Of a stretch of 20,113 bases of DNA, positions 8,403 through 15,518 are shown one piece after another. Origin of the DNA: Fidelibacterota bacterium (GTDB lineage Bacteria; Fidelibacterota; Marinisomatia; Marinisomatales; TCS55); contig PAWC01000021.1 in assembly GCA_002713385.1 (NCBI GenBank), positions 6,236 to 26,348 of the forward strand, in the 5' to 3' direction. Under the pieces are notes generated by a model. It did not search any database. It was not told where the DNA came from and saw nothing but the letters and a program-made list of their open reading frames with translations. Positions within the stretch are counted from its first letter, which is position 1. The number at the start of each line of letters is the position of its first letter. A program made the position numbers and the translations under genes.

Positions 8403-8823
8403 CTGCAGTCCCTTCTTTTTCTGTTATAGCTTTGCTGTACCTGCCGCGGGCATACTTTACATTGTATTTTACCCAGTCTAAATCGCCCTTTTTCCATACA
8501 TAAGCCAAGCCAACAATCAAGATCAGCAGGAAAATTGCCATTTCCACAAAAGCCAGCAGCCCCAGTTCCTGAAAGACAACGGCCCAGGGAAATAGAAAAA
8601 CAACTTCGACATCAAAAATAAGAAAAATGAGGGCAATGACATAAAAACGGATATTAAACTGCACCCAAGCAGAACCTTCCGATTCTTCGCCACATTCATA
8701 GGTGGAGAGTTTGTCCGGTGTATTCTTTTTTGGCGCTATAAGCCGTTGGATTAACAACGGTACATACACCAAAACTATACCGATCAAGATAAAGAGAAAT
8801 ATGGTTCCAAAGTCGCGGTACAT
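8389..8823 (-). CDS. nuoA: NADH-quinone oxidoreductase subunit A
   Basis: This 144-residue, three-helix membrane subunit (ND3 homologue) is the first gene of the operon. The loop between helices 1 and 2 holds the conserved YECG (42-45), which lies near the quinone site in complex I. Helix 2 carries the acidic FDVE (70-73) after [11 protein letters not shown]. The ATG at 8823 has only a weak GAG ribosome site about 10 nt upstream. A probable promoter lies 30-60 nt upstream in the 90-bp region shared with the divergent proline dehydrogenase gene. Confidence 0.96.
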   Translation of the reverse strand: MYRDFGTIFLFILIGIVLVYVPLLIQRLIAPKKNTPDKLSTYECGEESEGSAWVQFNIRFYVIALIFLIFDVEVVFLFPWAVVFQELGLLAFVEMAIFLLILIVGLAYVWKKGDLDWVKYNVKYARGRYSKAITEKEGTAVGNS

Positions 8824-8854
8824 TTATATAATCTCGTGAATTTCGAACGACGAA

Positions 8855-8882
8855 TTTATATGTTTGTATGTCCATTTTGCAA
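8855..8882 (-). promoter_or_regulatory. Candidate sigma-70-type promoter of the nuo operon
   Basis: On the minus strand the -35-like hexamer TTGCAA (8877-8882) is followed after 16 bp by TATAAA (8855-8860). Transcription would start some 20-25 nt before the nuoA ATG. TTGCAA is its own reverse complement, so it could also serve a plus-strand promoter for proline dehydrogenase, with AATGAT at 8900-8905 after 17 bp. The plus strand also shows TATGTTTG twice (8859-8866 and 8913-8920), which fits the Bacteroidota TAnnTTTG element, but I see no matching upstream TTTG at the right distance. All of this is motif matching by eye. Confidence 0.4.
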
Positions 8883-8913
8883 GGCTAATCCCCTGTGAAA
8901 ATGATCAATTTTT

Positions 8914-9858
8914 ATGTTTGATGAGGCAGGAATGCTTCTGCTAAATTCAGAGTCTATGAATCCTTTGAATTCAATGCTCGCCGCCATTCTTCCTATTTTT
9001 CCGCGTTGGTTGATTAAACCTTTTGCTAAACCTTATGTCGCAGGAGAATCCATGACCGAAGCTTTGCAGCATATTAAAGTGTTAAATGACAATGGCTTTG
9101 CAGTTACAGTCGATATATTAGGTGAACACGTCCAAACTAGGGAAGAAGCTTCTAAAATAACAAAATCCTATACAGAAATATTAAATGCTATTGCTGAACA
9201 AGGATTGGATTGCAATATTTCCATTAAGCCGACTCATATTGGTTTAGATATCAGTTATGAAACGGCTAGAGATAACCTTTTCAGTCTTTTAGCACAGGCA
9301 AAAAACAAAAATAATTTTGTTCGTATAGATATGGAAAATTCACCCTACACGGATGCATCCATTAAAATGTATCTGGAAGCACTGATCCATTATCAAAATG
9401 TTGGTCCGGTAATACAAGCGTACTTGCATCGTTCCCCGGATGATATAAGCAAGCTAAATGGTGAAAAATTGAATGTCCGAATTTGTAAGGGTATTTACAC
9501 AGAATCCGAAACAATCGCACTTAACAATAAATCAGATATTAATGATCAGTATGTTGATTTGGTAAAAGCCATATTAAATGGTGGCGGCTATGCGGGCATT
9601 GCAACACATGATTTAACATTGATCAATGCATTGGATGAGTGGATAATAGAAAATCAGATTTCGCCTGACCGTTTTGAATTTCAAATATTATATGGTGTAC
9701 CCATGGCTGGGAGATTGGAAGAATTATTAGAAAAAGGGTATAAAGTTCGTCAATACGTTCCCTATGGAGAAGAATGGTTTGATTATTCAGTCCGCCGCTT
9801 AAAAGAAAATCCGGTGATCATTACTTATGTATTTAAAAATATGTTCAAAAGCAGATGA
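8914..9858 (+). CDS. Proline dehydrogenase (monofunctional PRODH)
   Basis: This flavoenzyme oxidises L-proline to pyrroline-5-carboxylate and passes electrons via FAD to membrane quinone. The 314 residues match the monofunctional Thermus-type enzyme (307) rather than a PutA fusion. Visible PRODH motifs are VTVDILGEHV (64-73), SIKPT with Lys105, RIDMENS (137-143), QAYLHRS (168-174), RICKGIYTE (189-197), ATHD (230-233), FEFQILYG (254-261) and VPYGEEW (282-288). YSVRR follows, and its Arg294-Arg295 pair corresponds to the substrate-carboxylate arginines of PutA. The listed start is the first ATG, but Met7 at 8932 has a better ribosome site (GAGGCAGGA) and gives a family-typical N-terminus. It diverges from nuoA and overlaps the next gene by ATGA. 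No P5C dehydrogenase is in the window. Codon use looks more A/T-rich than in the nuo genes. Confidence 0.93.
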   Translation: MFDEAGMLLLNSESMNPLNSMLAAILPIFPRWLIKPFAKPYVAGESMTEALQHIKVLNDNGFAVTVDILGEHVQTREEASKITKSYTEILNAIAEQGLDCNISIKPTHIGLDISYETARDNLFSLLAQAKNKNNFVRIDMENSPYTDASIKMYLEALIHYQNVGPVIQAYLHRSPDDISKLNGEKLNVRICKGIYTESETIALNNKSDINDQYVDLVKAILNGGGYAGIATHDLTLINALDEWIIENQISPDRFEFQILYGVPMAGRLEELLEKGYKVRQYVPYGEEWFDYSVRRLKENPVIITYVFKNMFKSR

Positions 9859-10253
9859 ATAATCTGGAAGATATTAGAAAAATTTTGGGAATGAAAACGA
9901 TTGCGGTGGTGGGTATGAGTCCGAAAACAGAGCGGCCTAGTCATTATGTATCCATTTACATGCAAGAAAAGGGCTATACCATCATACCTGTGAATCCTGG
10001 TCACAAGGAAATTGCTGGTCTCACTTCCTATCCAGAATTGGAATCCATTCCGACTGCTATTGATATCGTGGATATTTTTCGTCGATCAGAGTTTGTCCCA
10101 CCCATCGTTGAATCAGCGATTTCCATCTGTGCAAAAGCCGTCTGGATGCAAGATACTGTTATTCATGAAGAAGCAGCGGAAAAAGCCAGAAAGAATGGAT
10201 TATTAGTTGTTATGGATGATTGCCTGCTGCGCCAACATCGCAGAATGAATTAG
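9855..10253 (+). CDS. CoA-binding protein (CoA_binding_2 / YccU-like)
   Basis: This 132-residue single-domain Rossmann protein belongs to the family related to the nucleotide/CoA-binding domain of succinyl-CoA synthetase. Visible features are the phosphate-binding stretch AVVGMSPKTERPSHYV (17-32), IPVNPGHKEIAG (44-55), VDIFRRSE (72-79), VWMQDTV (96-102) and the terminal DDCLLRQHRR (121-130) with its conserved Cys. No catalytic residues for ligation are evident. The family is usually described as CoA-binding of unknown physiological role. The ATG overlaps the proline dehydrogenase stop (ATGA), so the two are probably co-translated, but a functional link to proline catabolism is inference. The stop is 3 nt from the convergent nadK stop. 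Confidence 0.9.
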   Translation: MNNLEDIRKILGMKTIAVVGMSPKTERPSHYVSIYMQEKGYTIIPVNPGHKEIAGLTSYPELESIPTAIDIVDIFRRSEFVPPIVESAISICAKAVWMQDTVIHEEAAEKARKNGLLVVMDDCLLRQHRRMN

Positions 10254-10256
10254 GTC

Positions 10257-11147
10257 TTAACTCTCCCCCCGTCTTCCCCAGCCCATTTTCCGGCTTAATA
10301 CATCAAAATAATTTGAATCTGAAAATATAACCATCCGTGTTTTATAGCTTGCTTTGCGTATGGTGACCTTGGCATCCAATACTAAAGATTCCTGAACCTG
10401 ACCATCCACTGCCAGTGCCAGTCCTCCAGCTTGATTATCAGGGAATGTAATTTCAATAATTTTATCATCGGACATAACGATGGGCCGCAGGGATAATGTA
10501 TGGGGACAGATGGGCGTAATAACCATGGCATCCAGAGTGGGCATAACGATGGGACCACCTGCTGAAAGAGAATAGGCTGTGGACCCAGTGGGTGTGGAAA
10601 TAATAAGGCCGTCCGCTTTATAACGGGCAACATGATGTCCGTTTGCAGTTAACTTGCAATTTATCAAACGGTGGGAAGAGCCGCGGTCGATGGTAATATC
10701 ATTAAGAGCATAAAATATTTGGGGATCATTTCCATTTTGCACAGTGCATTCCAAAACCATGCGTTCCAGAATTTCATAATCGTCATCAGCAACACGATCC
10801 AGCTTTTCAAACATATCTTCTGTGGTAACTTCAGCCAAGAATCCTAATTCTCCCAAGTGAATACCTAAAATGGGTGTTTCCCTATCCCCAACTGCTCTCG
10901 CTAATGCCAATAAAGTTCCATCTCCGCCAAGAGACATTAAGAAATCCAATTGCTTAAAATCGTCCGCTGATTCAATAATGTTATAATTAAAACCGATCTT
11001 GTTTTCAGCTTTGGCAACAATGCGCGTTGTTAGAAATATTTTCAGTTCACGCTCAGCTGCCCAAGCAGCAATGTCAGGCAGTAATTTCCAAAAGAATGGT
11101 TTTTCGGTGTTCCCCCAAATGCCAATATGTTTTGATTGTGCAGACAT
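10257..11147 (-). CDS. nadK: NAD kinase
   Basis: This cytoplasmic enzyme phosphorylates NAD+ to NADP+. The 296 residues match the bacterial family (292 in E. coli). The hallmark GGDGT is at 74-78 with the catalytic Asp76. Others are LGIHLGELGFLAE (94-106), ND at 149-150 in ALNDITIDRG, DG at 179-180, and STPTGSTAYSLSAGGP (184-199), which lines the NAD-binding cleft. It lies 3 nt after xseB. The order xseA-xseB-nadK looks like a shortened version of the common bacterial run xseA-xseB-ispA-dxs-tlyA-nadK-recN. It is the last gene of the minus-strand run and converges on the CoA-binding gene with no room for a separate intergenic terminator. Confidence 0.97.
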   Translation of the reverse strand: MSAQSKHIGIWGNTEKPFFWKLLPDIAAWAAERELKIFLTTRIVAKAENKIGFNYNIIESADDFKQLDFLMSLGGDGTLLALARAVGDRETPILGIHLGELGFLAEVTTEDMFEKLDRVADDDYEILERMVLECTVQNGNDPQIFYALNDITIDRGSSHRLINCKLTANGHHVARYKADGLIISTPTGSTAYSLSAGGPIVMPTLDAMVITPICPHTLSLRPIVMSDDKIIEITFPDNQAGGLALAVDGQVQESLVLDAKVTIRKASYKTRMVIFSDSNYFDVLSRKMGWGRRGES

Positions 11148-11150
11148 GGA

Positions 11151-11351
11151 TTAGTTTTTTTCTAGTTTCTCCATGAGTTCGGAGATTTTCTGATCAGCTT
11201 TGGACAATTGGCCACGCAAATTTGCAGAAAGTTTTACACCTTCTTCAAACAGAGTTAGACTTTTCTCCAAATCTAATTCTTCAGATTCCATCTCCTGAAC
11301 GATTTCCTCCAGCCGTTTGAATAATTCTTCAAATGATTTTTCATTAGCCAT
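11151..11351 (-). CDS. xseB: Exodeoxyribonuclease VII small subunit
   Basis: This is a 66-residue all-helical protein (80 in E. coli). Exonuclease VII is a single-strand-specific exonuclease in which several XseB chains bind each XseA. The family pattern is clear: SFEELFKRLEEIVQEMESEE (6-25), then LDLEKSLTLFEEGVKLSANL and a C-terminal coiled-coil helix. The ATG at 11351 lies 11 nt after the xseA stop, and the gene is 3 nt before nadK. Direct adjacency to xseA is the usual arrangement for the two subunits. Confidence 0.96.
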   Translation of the reverse strand: MANEKSFEELFKRLEEIVQEMESEELDLEKSLTLFEEGVKLSANLRGQLSKADQKISELMEKLEKN

Positions 11352-11362
11352 AATTTAATTTA

Positions 11363-12580
11363 CTATTTCTTTTTCTCCATTTCAGTATTCTTTTCTTTAC
11401 GGGCTACCATGATTCCCCTAGAAAGCTGCACGTTAAACAATGCACCGCTTTTTAATTCTTTAGGGCTGTGAATGATCTTACCGGATTCAGCAGTTGCGAT
11501 GGCATACCCGCGATCTAAAATACTTTTTGGGTTCAATGCTGATAATTCTGCCTGCAATTTATCTAACTTTCCCGTATGCGATTGCAGTTTCATCATGATT
11601 GACTGTTTCAACGCAGCTGATAAATGAGCGTTAAAATCTGTCATGCGATTGATAAAAACATCGGGGCGCTGCATAACAAAGCGGTCCTGCAGGTGATCCA
11701 TTTTCTGCCAGCAATGCTCCAGTTTGTACGACAATAACGATCCCATTTTTTCTTCAACAGTATTGATCAACTGTGACAATTCAGCGATGCTCGGTGCTGC
11801 CAATTCCGCTGCCGCCGATGGCGTTGGCGCCCGCAGATCAGCCACCATATCTGCAATGGTAACGTCTGTCTCATGACCCACGGCAGAAATGATGGGTGTT
11901 TTAATATCAAAAATAGCTCTTGCGACCTTTTCTTCATTGAAAGGCCAGAGGTCTTCCAAGGAACCTCCTCCCCTGCTCAGAATGATCAAATCCACGTTAC
12001 CACTTTTATCCATTTCTTGAAGTGCCTTAACAATATCAGCTGCAGCTTCATCGCCCTGGACCAGTGTTGGCCGTAAAACCAATTCCACATAGGGCGCCCG
12101 GCGTCCGAGAATTTGCAGCATGTCCTGCACAGCCGCCCCTGTTTTTGAAGTAATTAACCCAATCGTTGTGGGAATTTTTGGCAATGGTTTTTTGAATTCT
12201 ACAGCAAATAATCCTTCAGTCGCCAATTCTTTTTTCAAGGCTTCAAAGGCCAGGAAAAGTGTTCCCAAACCAGCTGGTTCCAGCCGCGTAATCATCAGCT
12301 GGTACTGGCCCCGGGGGGCATACACGGTCACCTTGCCGTTGAGAAAAACCTTCATTCCATTCTTCGGCTTAAAACGCATGAATTGATTATTGCCTTTAAA
12401 CATTACACAACGGATCTCGGCTTCGTCATCCTTGAGAGTAAAATACATGTGGCCGGATGAATGATGGACAAAATTGGAGATCTCCCCTTCTACCCAGAGC
12501 TGGGAAAACGATCCTTCCAGAATTTCCTTGATCTGCCGGGTTAATGCACTGACAGAAAGTGTTGTATTATTAGCAATCAT
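11363..12580 (-). CDS. xseA: Exodeoxyribonuclease VII large subunit
   Basis: This is the 405-residue catalytic subunit of exonuclease VII, which degrades single-stranded DNA from both ends in repair and recombination. An N-terminal OB fold (about residues 8-105) holds LWVEGEISNF and HMYFTLKD. The catalytic domain carries LSRGGGSLEDLWPFNEE and AVGHETDVTIADMVADLRAP. A helical, XseB-binding region and a C-terminal segment with ILDRGYAI follow. I place the start at the ATG at 12580 (MIANNTTLSVSALT), which overlaps the upstream stop as ATGA. An upstream in-frame start at 12625 would lie inside the preceding gene and add residues not typical of the family. E. coli XseA is longer (456). Confidence 0.96.
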   Translation of the reverse strand: MIANNTTLSVSALTRQIKEILEGSFSQLWVEGEISNFVHHSSGHMYFTLKDDEAEIRCVMFKGNNQFMRFKPKNGMKVFLNGKVTVYAPRGQYQLMITRLEPAGLGTLFLAFEALKKELATEGLFAVEFKKPLPKIPTTIGLITSKTGAAVQDMLQILGRRAPYVELVLRPTLVQGDEAAADIVKALQEMDKSGNVDLIILSRGGGSLEDLWPFNEEKVARAIFDIKTPIISAVGHETDVTIADMVADLRAPTPSAAAELAAPSIAELSQLINTVEEKMGSLLSYKLEHCWQKMDHLQDRFVMQRPDVFINRMTDFNAHLSAALKQSIMMKLQSHTGKLDKLQAELSALNPKSILDRGYAIATAESGKIIHSPKELKSGALFNVQLSRGIMVARKEKNTEMEKKK

Positions 12581-13440
12581 TTTGGTGGTGGGGGCGATCC
12601 AGCTGCCAGCCAGCATGAATACCAATAAGATGCCGTTAAAACGGCAGCCTGGCCTAACCGGTCGTGGACAACATCTTCTGTTTCGGTGTACAGAATTTTC
12701 AGATATCTATCTTCATAATGCAATTTCTTATATGTGTTCAATTCTTTGGCCTGTTGTTTCGTTAAATGCTGGCGAGCTAATGAATCAGCCTTTAATAATC
12801 TTGGGTATACCTGGAATGAGTCTCGAGTGATATTCAATGCTGCATCCACATAATTCTCTATTTGACTGATTTCTCCAACAGGCTCGAAACGTGTTATAAG
12901 TTCATCCACCATACGCGATTCCCAGCGGAAATGAACACCTTCATTCCCAGTATTTTGGCCATTATAATTGGCACAGGCGTGAAGAGGCATGTGGAGATCA
13001 GCTACATAATGACCAAGATGACCCATATAATACAGAGCTTCATCCCATCTGTTCTGTTTAAACATTTTGGTCAGAATTGCACAGATCTCATCTATAGCCC
13101 AAGGAGCCGCACCCCATTTTTTTATTTTTTCTTCACCAAACCGTTCCAACAGATCGGTGTAGCTGATAGATAATCCGGAAAAAGGGAAATCTTCATATAG
13201 ATCAGCATCAATAAAATGACGATGAAATTCTTCTCTGTGTGTTTCTTTTATAAAGTCCGGGACGGGTGCAAACAACGCCAATTCATTTTGATGCTGTTTT
13301 GTAAAAGTCCCAAATTGGTCTGTTACTATCTGGGCGGCATATTGATTAATTCGCCGGTGGACATCATAACCCCAGCCCCAGACTATGTTGACCAGGACAA
13401 TGGACAGCATCCACCGAATGAACCTTTTGGTGCACCCCAT
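12577..13440 (-). CDS. Secreted S1/P1-type nuclease or zinc-dependent phospholipase C family hydrolase
   Basis: This 287-residue exported protein belongs to the tri-zinc S1/P1 nuclease and phospholipase C superfamily. A signal peptide (1-22, basic end then MLSIVLVNIVWG) would leave a mature N-terminus Trp23-Gly-Tyr-Asp-Val-His28. That matches Trp1 and His6 of P1 nuclease, where the free N-terminus binds zinc. Other likely ligands are Asp62 (PDFIK), His75 and Asp78 in HFIDAD, His144-x3-Asp148-x5-His154 in HYVADLHMPLH, and His170-x3-Glu174 in GVHFRWE. Family substrates are single-stranded nucleic acids and 3'-nucleotides, or phospholipids. The final His-x3-Glu is phospholipase-like, whereas P1 has His-x3-Asp, so I do not fix the substrate. 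A GAGGG site precedes the ATG. The stop overlaps xseA (ATGA). Confidence 0.85.
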   Translation of the reverse strand: MGCTKRFIRWMLSIVLVNIVWGWGYDVHRRINQYAAQIVTDQFGTFTKQHQNELALFAPVPDFIKETHREEFHRHFIDADLYEDFPFSGLSISYTDLLERFGEEKIKKWGAAPWAIDEICAILTKMFKQNRWDEALYYMGHLGHYVADLHMPLHACANYNGQNTGNEGVHFRWESRMVDELITRFEPVGEISQIENYVDAALNITRDSFQVYPRLLKADSLARQHLTKQQAKELNTYKKLHYEDRYLKILYTETEDVVHDRLGQAAVLTASYWYSCWLAAGSPPPPK

Positions 13441-13455
13441 GGGCCTAACCCTCAG

Positions 13456-13551
13456 TTAAATTTTCTTCTTCTTATGACGATTTGCACGCAGGCGTTTCTT
13501 GCGCTTGTGCGTGTTCATCTTCCGCTTCTTACGTTTTTTCCCGCAGGGCAT
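13456..13551 (-). CDS. 31-aa AURKAIP1/COX24-type (bS22/mS38-like) small basic protein
   Basis: This short frame begins MPCGKKRKKRKM, continues NTHKRKKRLRANRHKKKKI and ends in TAA. About two thirds of its residues are Lys, Arg or His. The K-H-K-R-K-K-R-L-R-x-N-R-H core matches the AURKAIP1/COX24 C-terminal domain found in mitochondrial mS38 and the actinobacterial small-subunit protein bS22; similar tiny proteins occur in Bacteroidota. The inferred role is binding 16S rRNA in the small ribosomal subunit. It sits 9 nt after the HU stop and 15 nt before the S1/P1-like gene. A weak GAAAG lies upstream of the ATG. Its shortness makes automated callers likely to miss it. Confidence 0.82.
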   Translation of the reverse strand: MPCGKKRKKRKMNTHKRKKRLRANRHKKKKI

Positions 13552-13560
13552 ATGTTACTT

Positions 13561-13851
13561 TCAATTGCTGGTTAATGTATCATTGACGCGTTCCCGCATA
13601 TGTTTCGCGGGCTTAAATGACGGTGCATTGCGCTCAGGTAAAAAAATCGGAGCACCTGTTCTAGGATTCCGTGCTTTTTTAGGTTTGCGGTGTTTCACAC
13701 TGAATGTACCGAAGCCACGTAATTCCACGTGTTCATTTTTTGCAAGGGACTCAATAATGGCTGTCATAACACCGTTCATGACGGCTTCTGTTTCCACTTT
13801 TGTCAATCCAGTTGCTTCTGAAACTTGATCAATTATATCCTGTTTAGTCAT
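13561..13851 (-). CDS. HU/IHF-family nucleoid DNA-binding protein
   Basis: This 96-residue protein bends DNA as a dimer and compacts the nucleoid. The family signature runs from GFGTFSV (47-53) through KKARNPRTG (58-66). RNPRTG forms the tip of the beta-arm, whose Pro63 intercalates into the minor groove. The N-terminal half, MTKQDIIDQVSEATGL, forms the dimerisation helices. I chose the ATG at 13851 because GGAAAG lies just upstream; a TTG at 13869 in the same frame would add six atypical residues. Arm basicity and RNP do not decide between HU and IHF subunits. It lies 27 nt downstream of the transglycosylase gene. Confidence 0.95.
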   Translation of the reverse strand: MTKQDIIDQVSEATGLTKVETEAVMNGVMTAIIESLAKNEHVELRGFGTFSVKHRKPKKARNPRTGAPIFLPERNAPSFKPAKHMRERVNDTLTSN

Positions 13852-13878
13852 GTTTTCTTTCCGAGACAAGGTTAAGTA

Positions 13879-15510
13879 TTATCCCCGTTTCACCCATAAA
13901 ACAAGTTGTTGTCCAGGGAAAATATATTGGCCATATTTTAGATTATTCCACCTGCGAATTTTATTCGCCCGTGTACCATAATCTTGTGCAATGTGACCCA
14001 GTGTATCCCCTTTGCGAACTGTATATACAACTTTGATATGCCCGGGTGGACCGTCACTCGTTGCATAAGCACCGCGGATCGGGATAGTCAATTTTTGTCC
14101 AACGCGTATTTTAGACCTATTACGAATTTTATTCACTGAAGCCAGGTCATGAATTGATACTTTATATTTTTTAGAGATGGTCCAGAGACTTTCACCTCTG
14201 CGCACCTTATGCAAAACATATTGAGGTGCAAATCGTTGTCCTTCCGGTAGTGAATTGAAATTGGCAGTGAACTGATCATTTGCACCAATAGGCAAACGAA
14301 GATTATATAAACCATCTTTTGGGGTGGCTGACTGTCTTAATTCGGGATTGTAATATTGCAGTGTTTTTAAACTGGTTCCAGCTGAACGTGCTAAAACGGA
14401 TAGATCGGCACTTTTTTCCAATTCGACAGTTTCAAATTCAAAAGGTGCTTTGCGTTTTTCAGAATAGGTTTCAAAGCCATATTCTGTTGGATTTTTGGAA
14501 ATGATGGCTGCAGACAAGTAATAAGGAATATAATTTCGGGTTTCCCTTGGCAATGAATGGAGCTGCCAGAAATCGGATGTTTGATGCAAACGCATGGCTC
14601 TTTGAACTCTGCCTGATCCGGAATTATACGCAGCCAAGGCCAGGTACCAATGATCAAACTCCTCATATAAATCGATCAGATATTTACAGGCTGCTTCTGT
14701 TGACTTTTTTGGATCCCTACGTTCATCTACATACCAATCTCGTTTTAATCCGTAGAACTTGCCTGTACTGTAAATAAACTGCCACATACCAGAAGCATTC
14801 GCTCGGGAAAACGCCTTTGGATTTAAACCCGATTCAATCATAGCAAGATAAAGGAGCTCTTCAGGTAACCCGTTTTCCTTTAGAATTCCATTTATCAATT
14901 GTCCATATTCAGGAATCCGGTCCAACCATATCTGGAATTGTGCTCTACCCTTGGTTTGAAAATAGTTGATAAACTGATCAACCGTTTTATTCCTGACAAG
15001 AGGAATATGTCCATCTCTATCATCAACAATAACAAATTTTGAATTACCCATTTCCACTTCCACGGGTACGGTAATATCTGCAATCATCTGCCGCACATAT
15101 GCTGCTGTTATGGGTGCATCCGTTAAATCCAAAGTTGTCAAGCGCTGGGTATAAATATCATTTAACGAAGCAATGAAACGATCAAATTCTTCCAGGTCCT
15201 CATCCGTCTTTTCTCCCAATTGATCGGCTTCACCCAGCAGATCATAAATACGATCCAGGTAATAAATCACTTCCAACGTATCTTTGTGTACATCGGCAAT
15301 CATGGCTTCCGTCAAAAGCACTTTTACATCCTGGAGTAACTGCGGTAAGCGGTTGACAGAACCATTGCCATTGGTGTAAATATCATTTACAACTGATCCA
15401 TTTTCAGAGCTCTTCAATTCAACAGAATCGTTTCGGGTGGCATCCTGCCCGAACAATGGAACTGCCAGCAGATTCAGTGTCAGATAAAATCGTGTAAATT
15501 CTTTAATCAT
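13879..15510 (-). CDS. Membrane-bound lytic murein transglycosylase D-like protein with LysM domains
   Basis: This 543-residue exported enzyme cleaves peptidoglycan glycan strands to 1,6-anhydro products. An N-terminal signal segment (1-21, ending PLFGQ) is followed by an acidic helical region (about 50-130). The GH23/SLT domain (about 195-345) contains the catalytic Glu226 in YLAMIESGLNP, then ASGMWQFIYSTGKFYGL, LALAAYNSGSGRV and RETRNYIPYYL, the MltD-type order. Residues 366-408 look like a degenerate LysM. Two clear LysM domains lie at 431-477 (VRRGESLWTISKKYKVS) and 495-539 (VRKGDTLGHIAQDYGT) and would bind peptidoglycan. No lipobox Cys is seen after the signal, so periplasmic location is more likely than lipoprotein anchoring. 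The start lacks a clear ribosome site. Confidence 0.93.
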   Translation of the reverse strand: MIKEFTRFYLTLNLLAVPLFGQDATRNDSVELKSSENGSVVNDIYTNGNGSVNRLPQLLQDVKVLLTEAMIADVHKDTLEVIYYLDRIYDLLGEADQLGEKTDEDLEEFDRFIASLNDIYTQRLTTLDLTDAPITAAYVRQMIADITVPVEVEMGNSKFVIVDDRDGHIPLVRNKTVDQFINYFQTKGRAQFQIWLDRIPEYGQLINGILKENGLPEELLYLAMIESGLNPKAFSRANASGMWQFIYSTGKFYGLKRDWYVDERRDPKKSTEAACKYLIDLYEEFDHWYLALAAYNSGSGRVQRAMRLHQTSDFWQLHSLPRETRNYIPYYLSAAIISKNPTEYGFETYSEKRKAPFEFETVELEKSADLSVLARSAGTSLKTLQYYNPELRQSATPKDGLYNLRLPIGANDQFTANFNSLPEGQRFAPQYVLHKVRRGESLWTISKKYKVSIHDLASVNKIRNRSKIRVGQKLTIPIRGAYATSDGPPGHIKVVYTVRKGDTLGHIAQDYGTRANKIRRWNNLKYGQYIFPGQQLVLWVKRG

Positions 15511-15518
15511 AAGGTTTT

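Noticed and set aside
10382..10633. Second minus-strand frame inside nadK
   Set aside because: It is an out-of-frame shadow of NAD kinase, whose TPTGSTAYS motif lies in the main frame over the same bases.
12581..12625. Upstream start for xseA adding 15 residues
   Set aside because: It would sit inside the preceding gene. The ATG at 12580 gives an ATGA coupling and the family-typical N-terminus.
13216..13828. Plus-strand frames opposite the S1/P1-like gene, the bS22-like gene and HU
   Set aside because: They overlap three supported minus-strand genes; the translated products look like noise.
13852..13869. TTG start six codons upstream for HU
   Set aside because: The ATG at 13851 has a GGAAAG site and the canonical MTKQDII start; the extension is not family-like.
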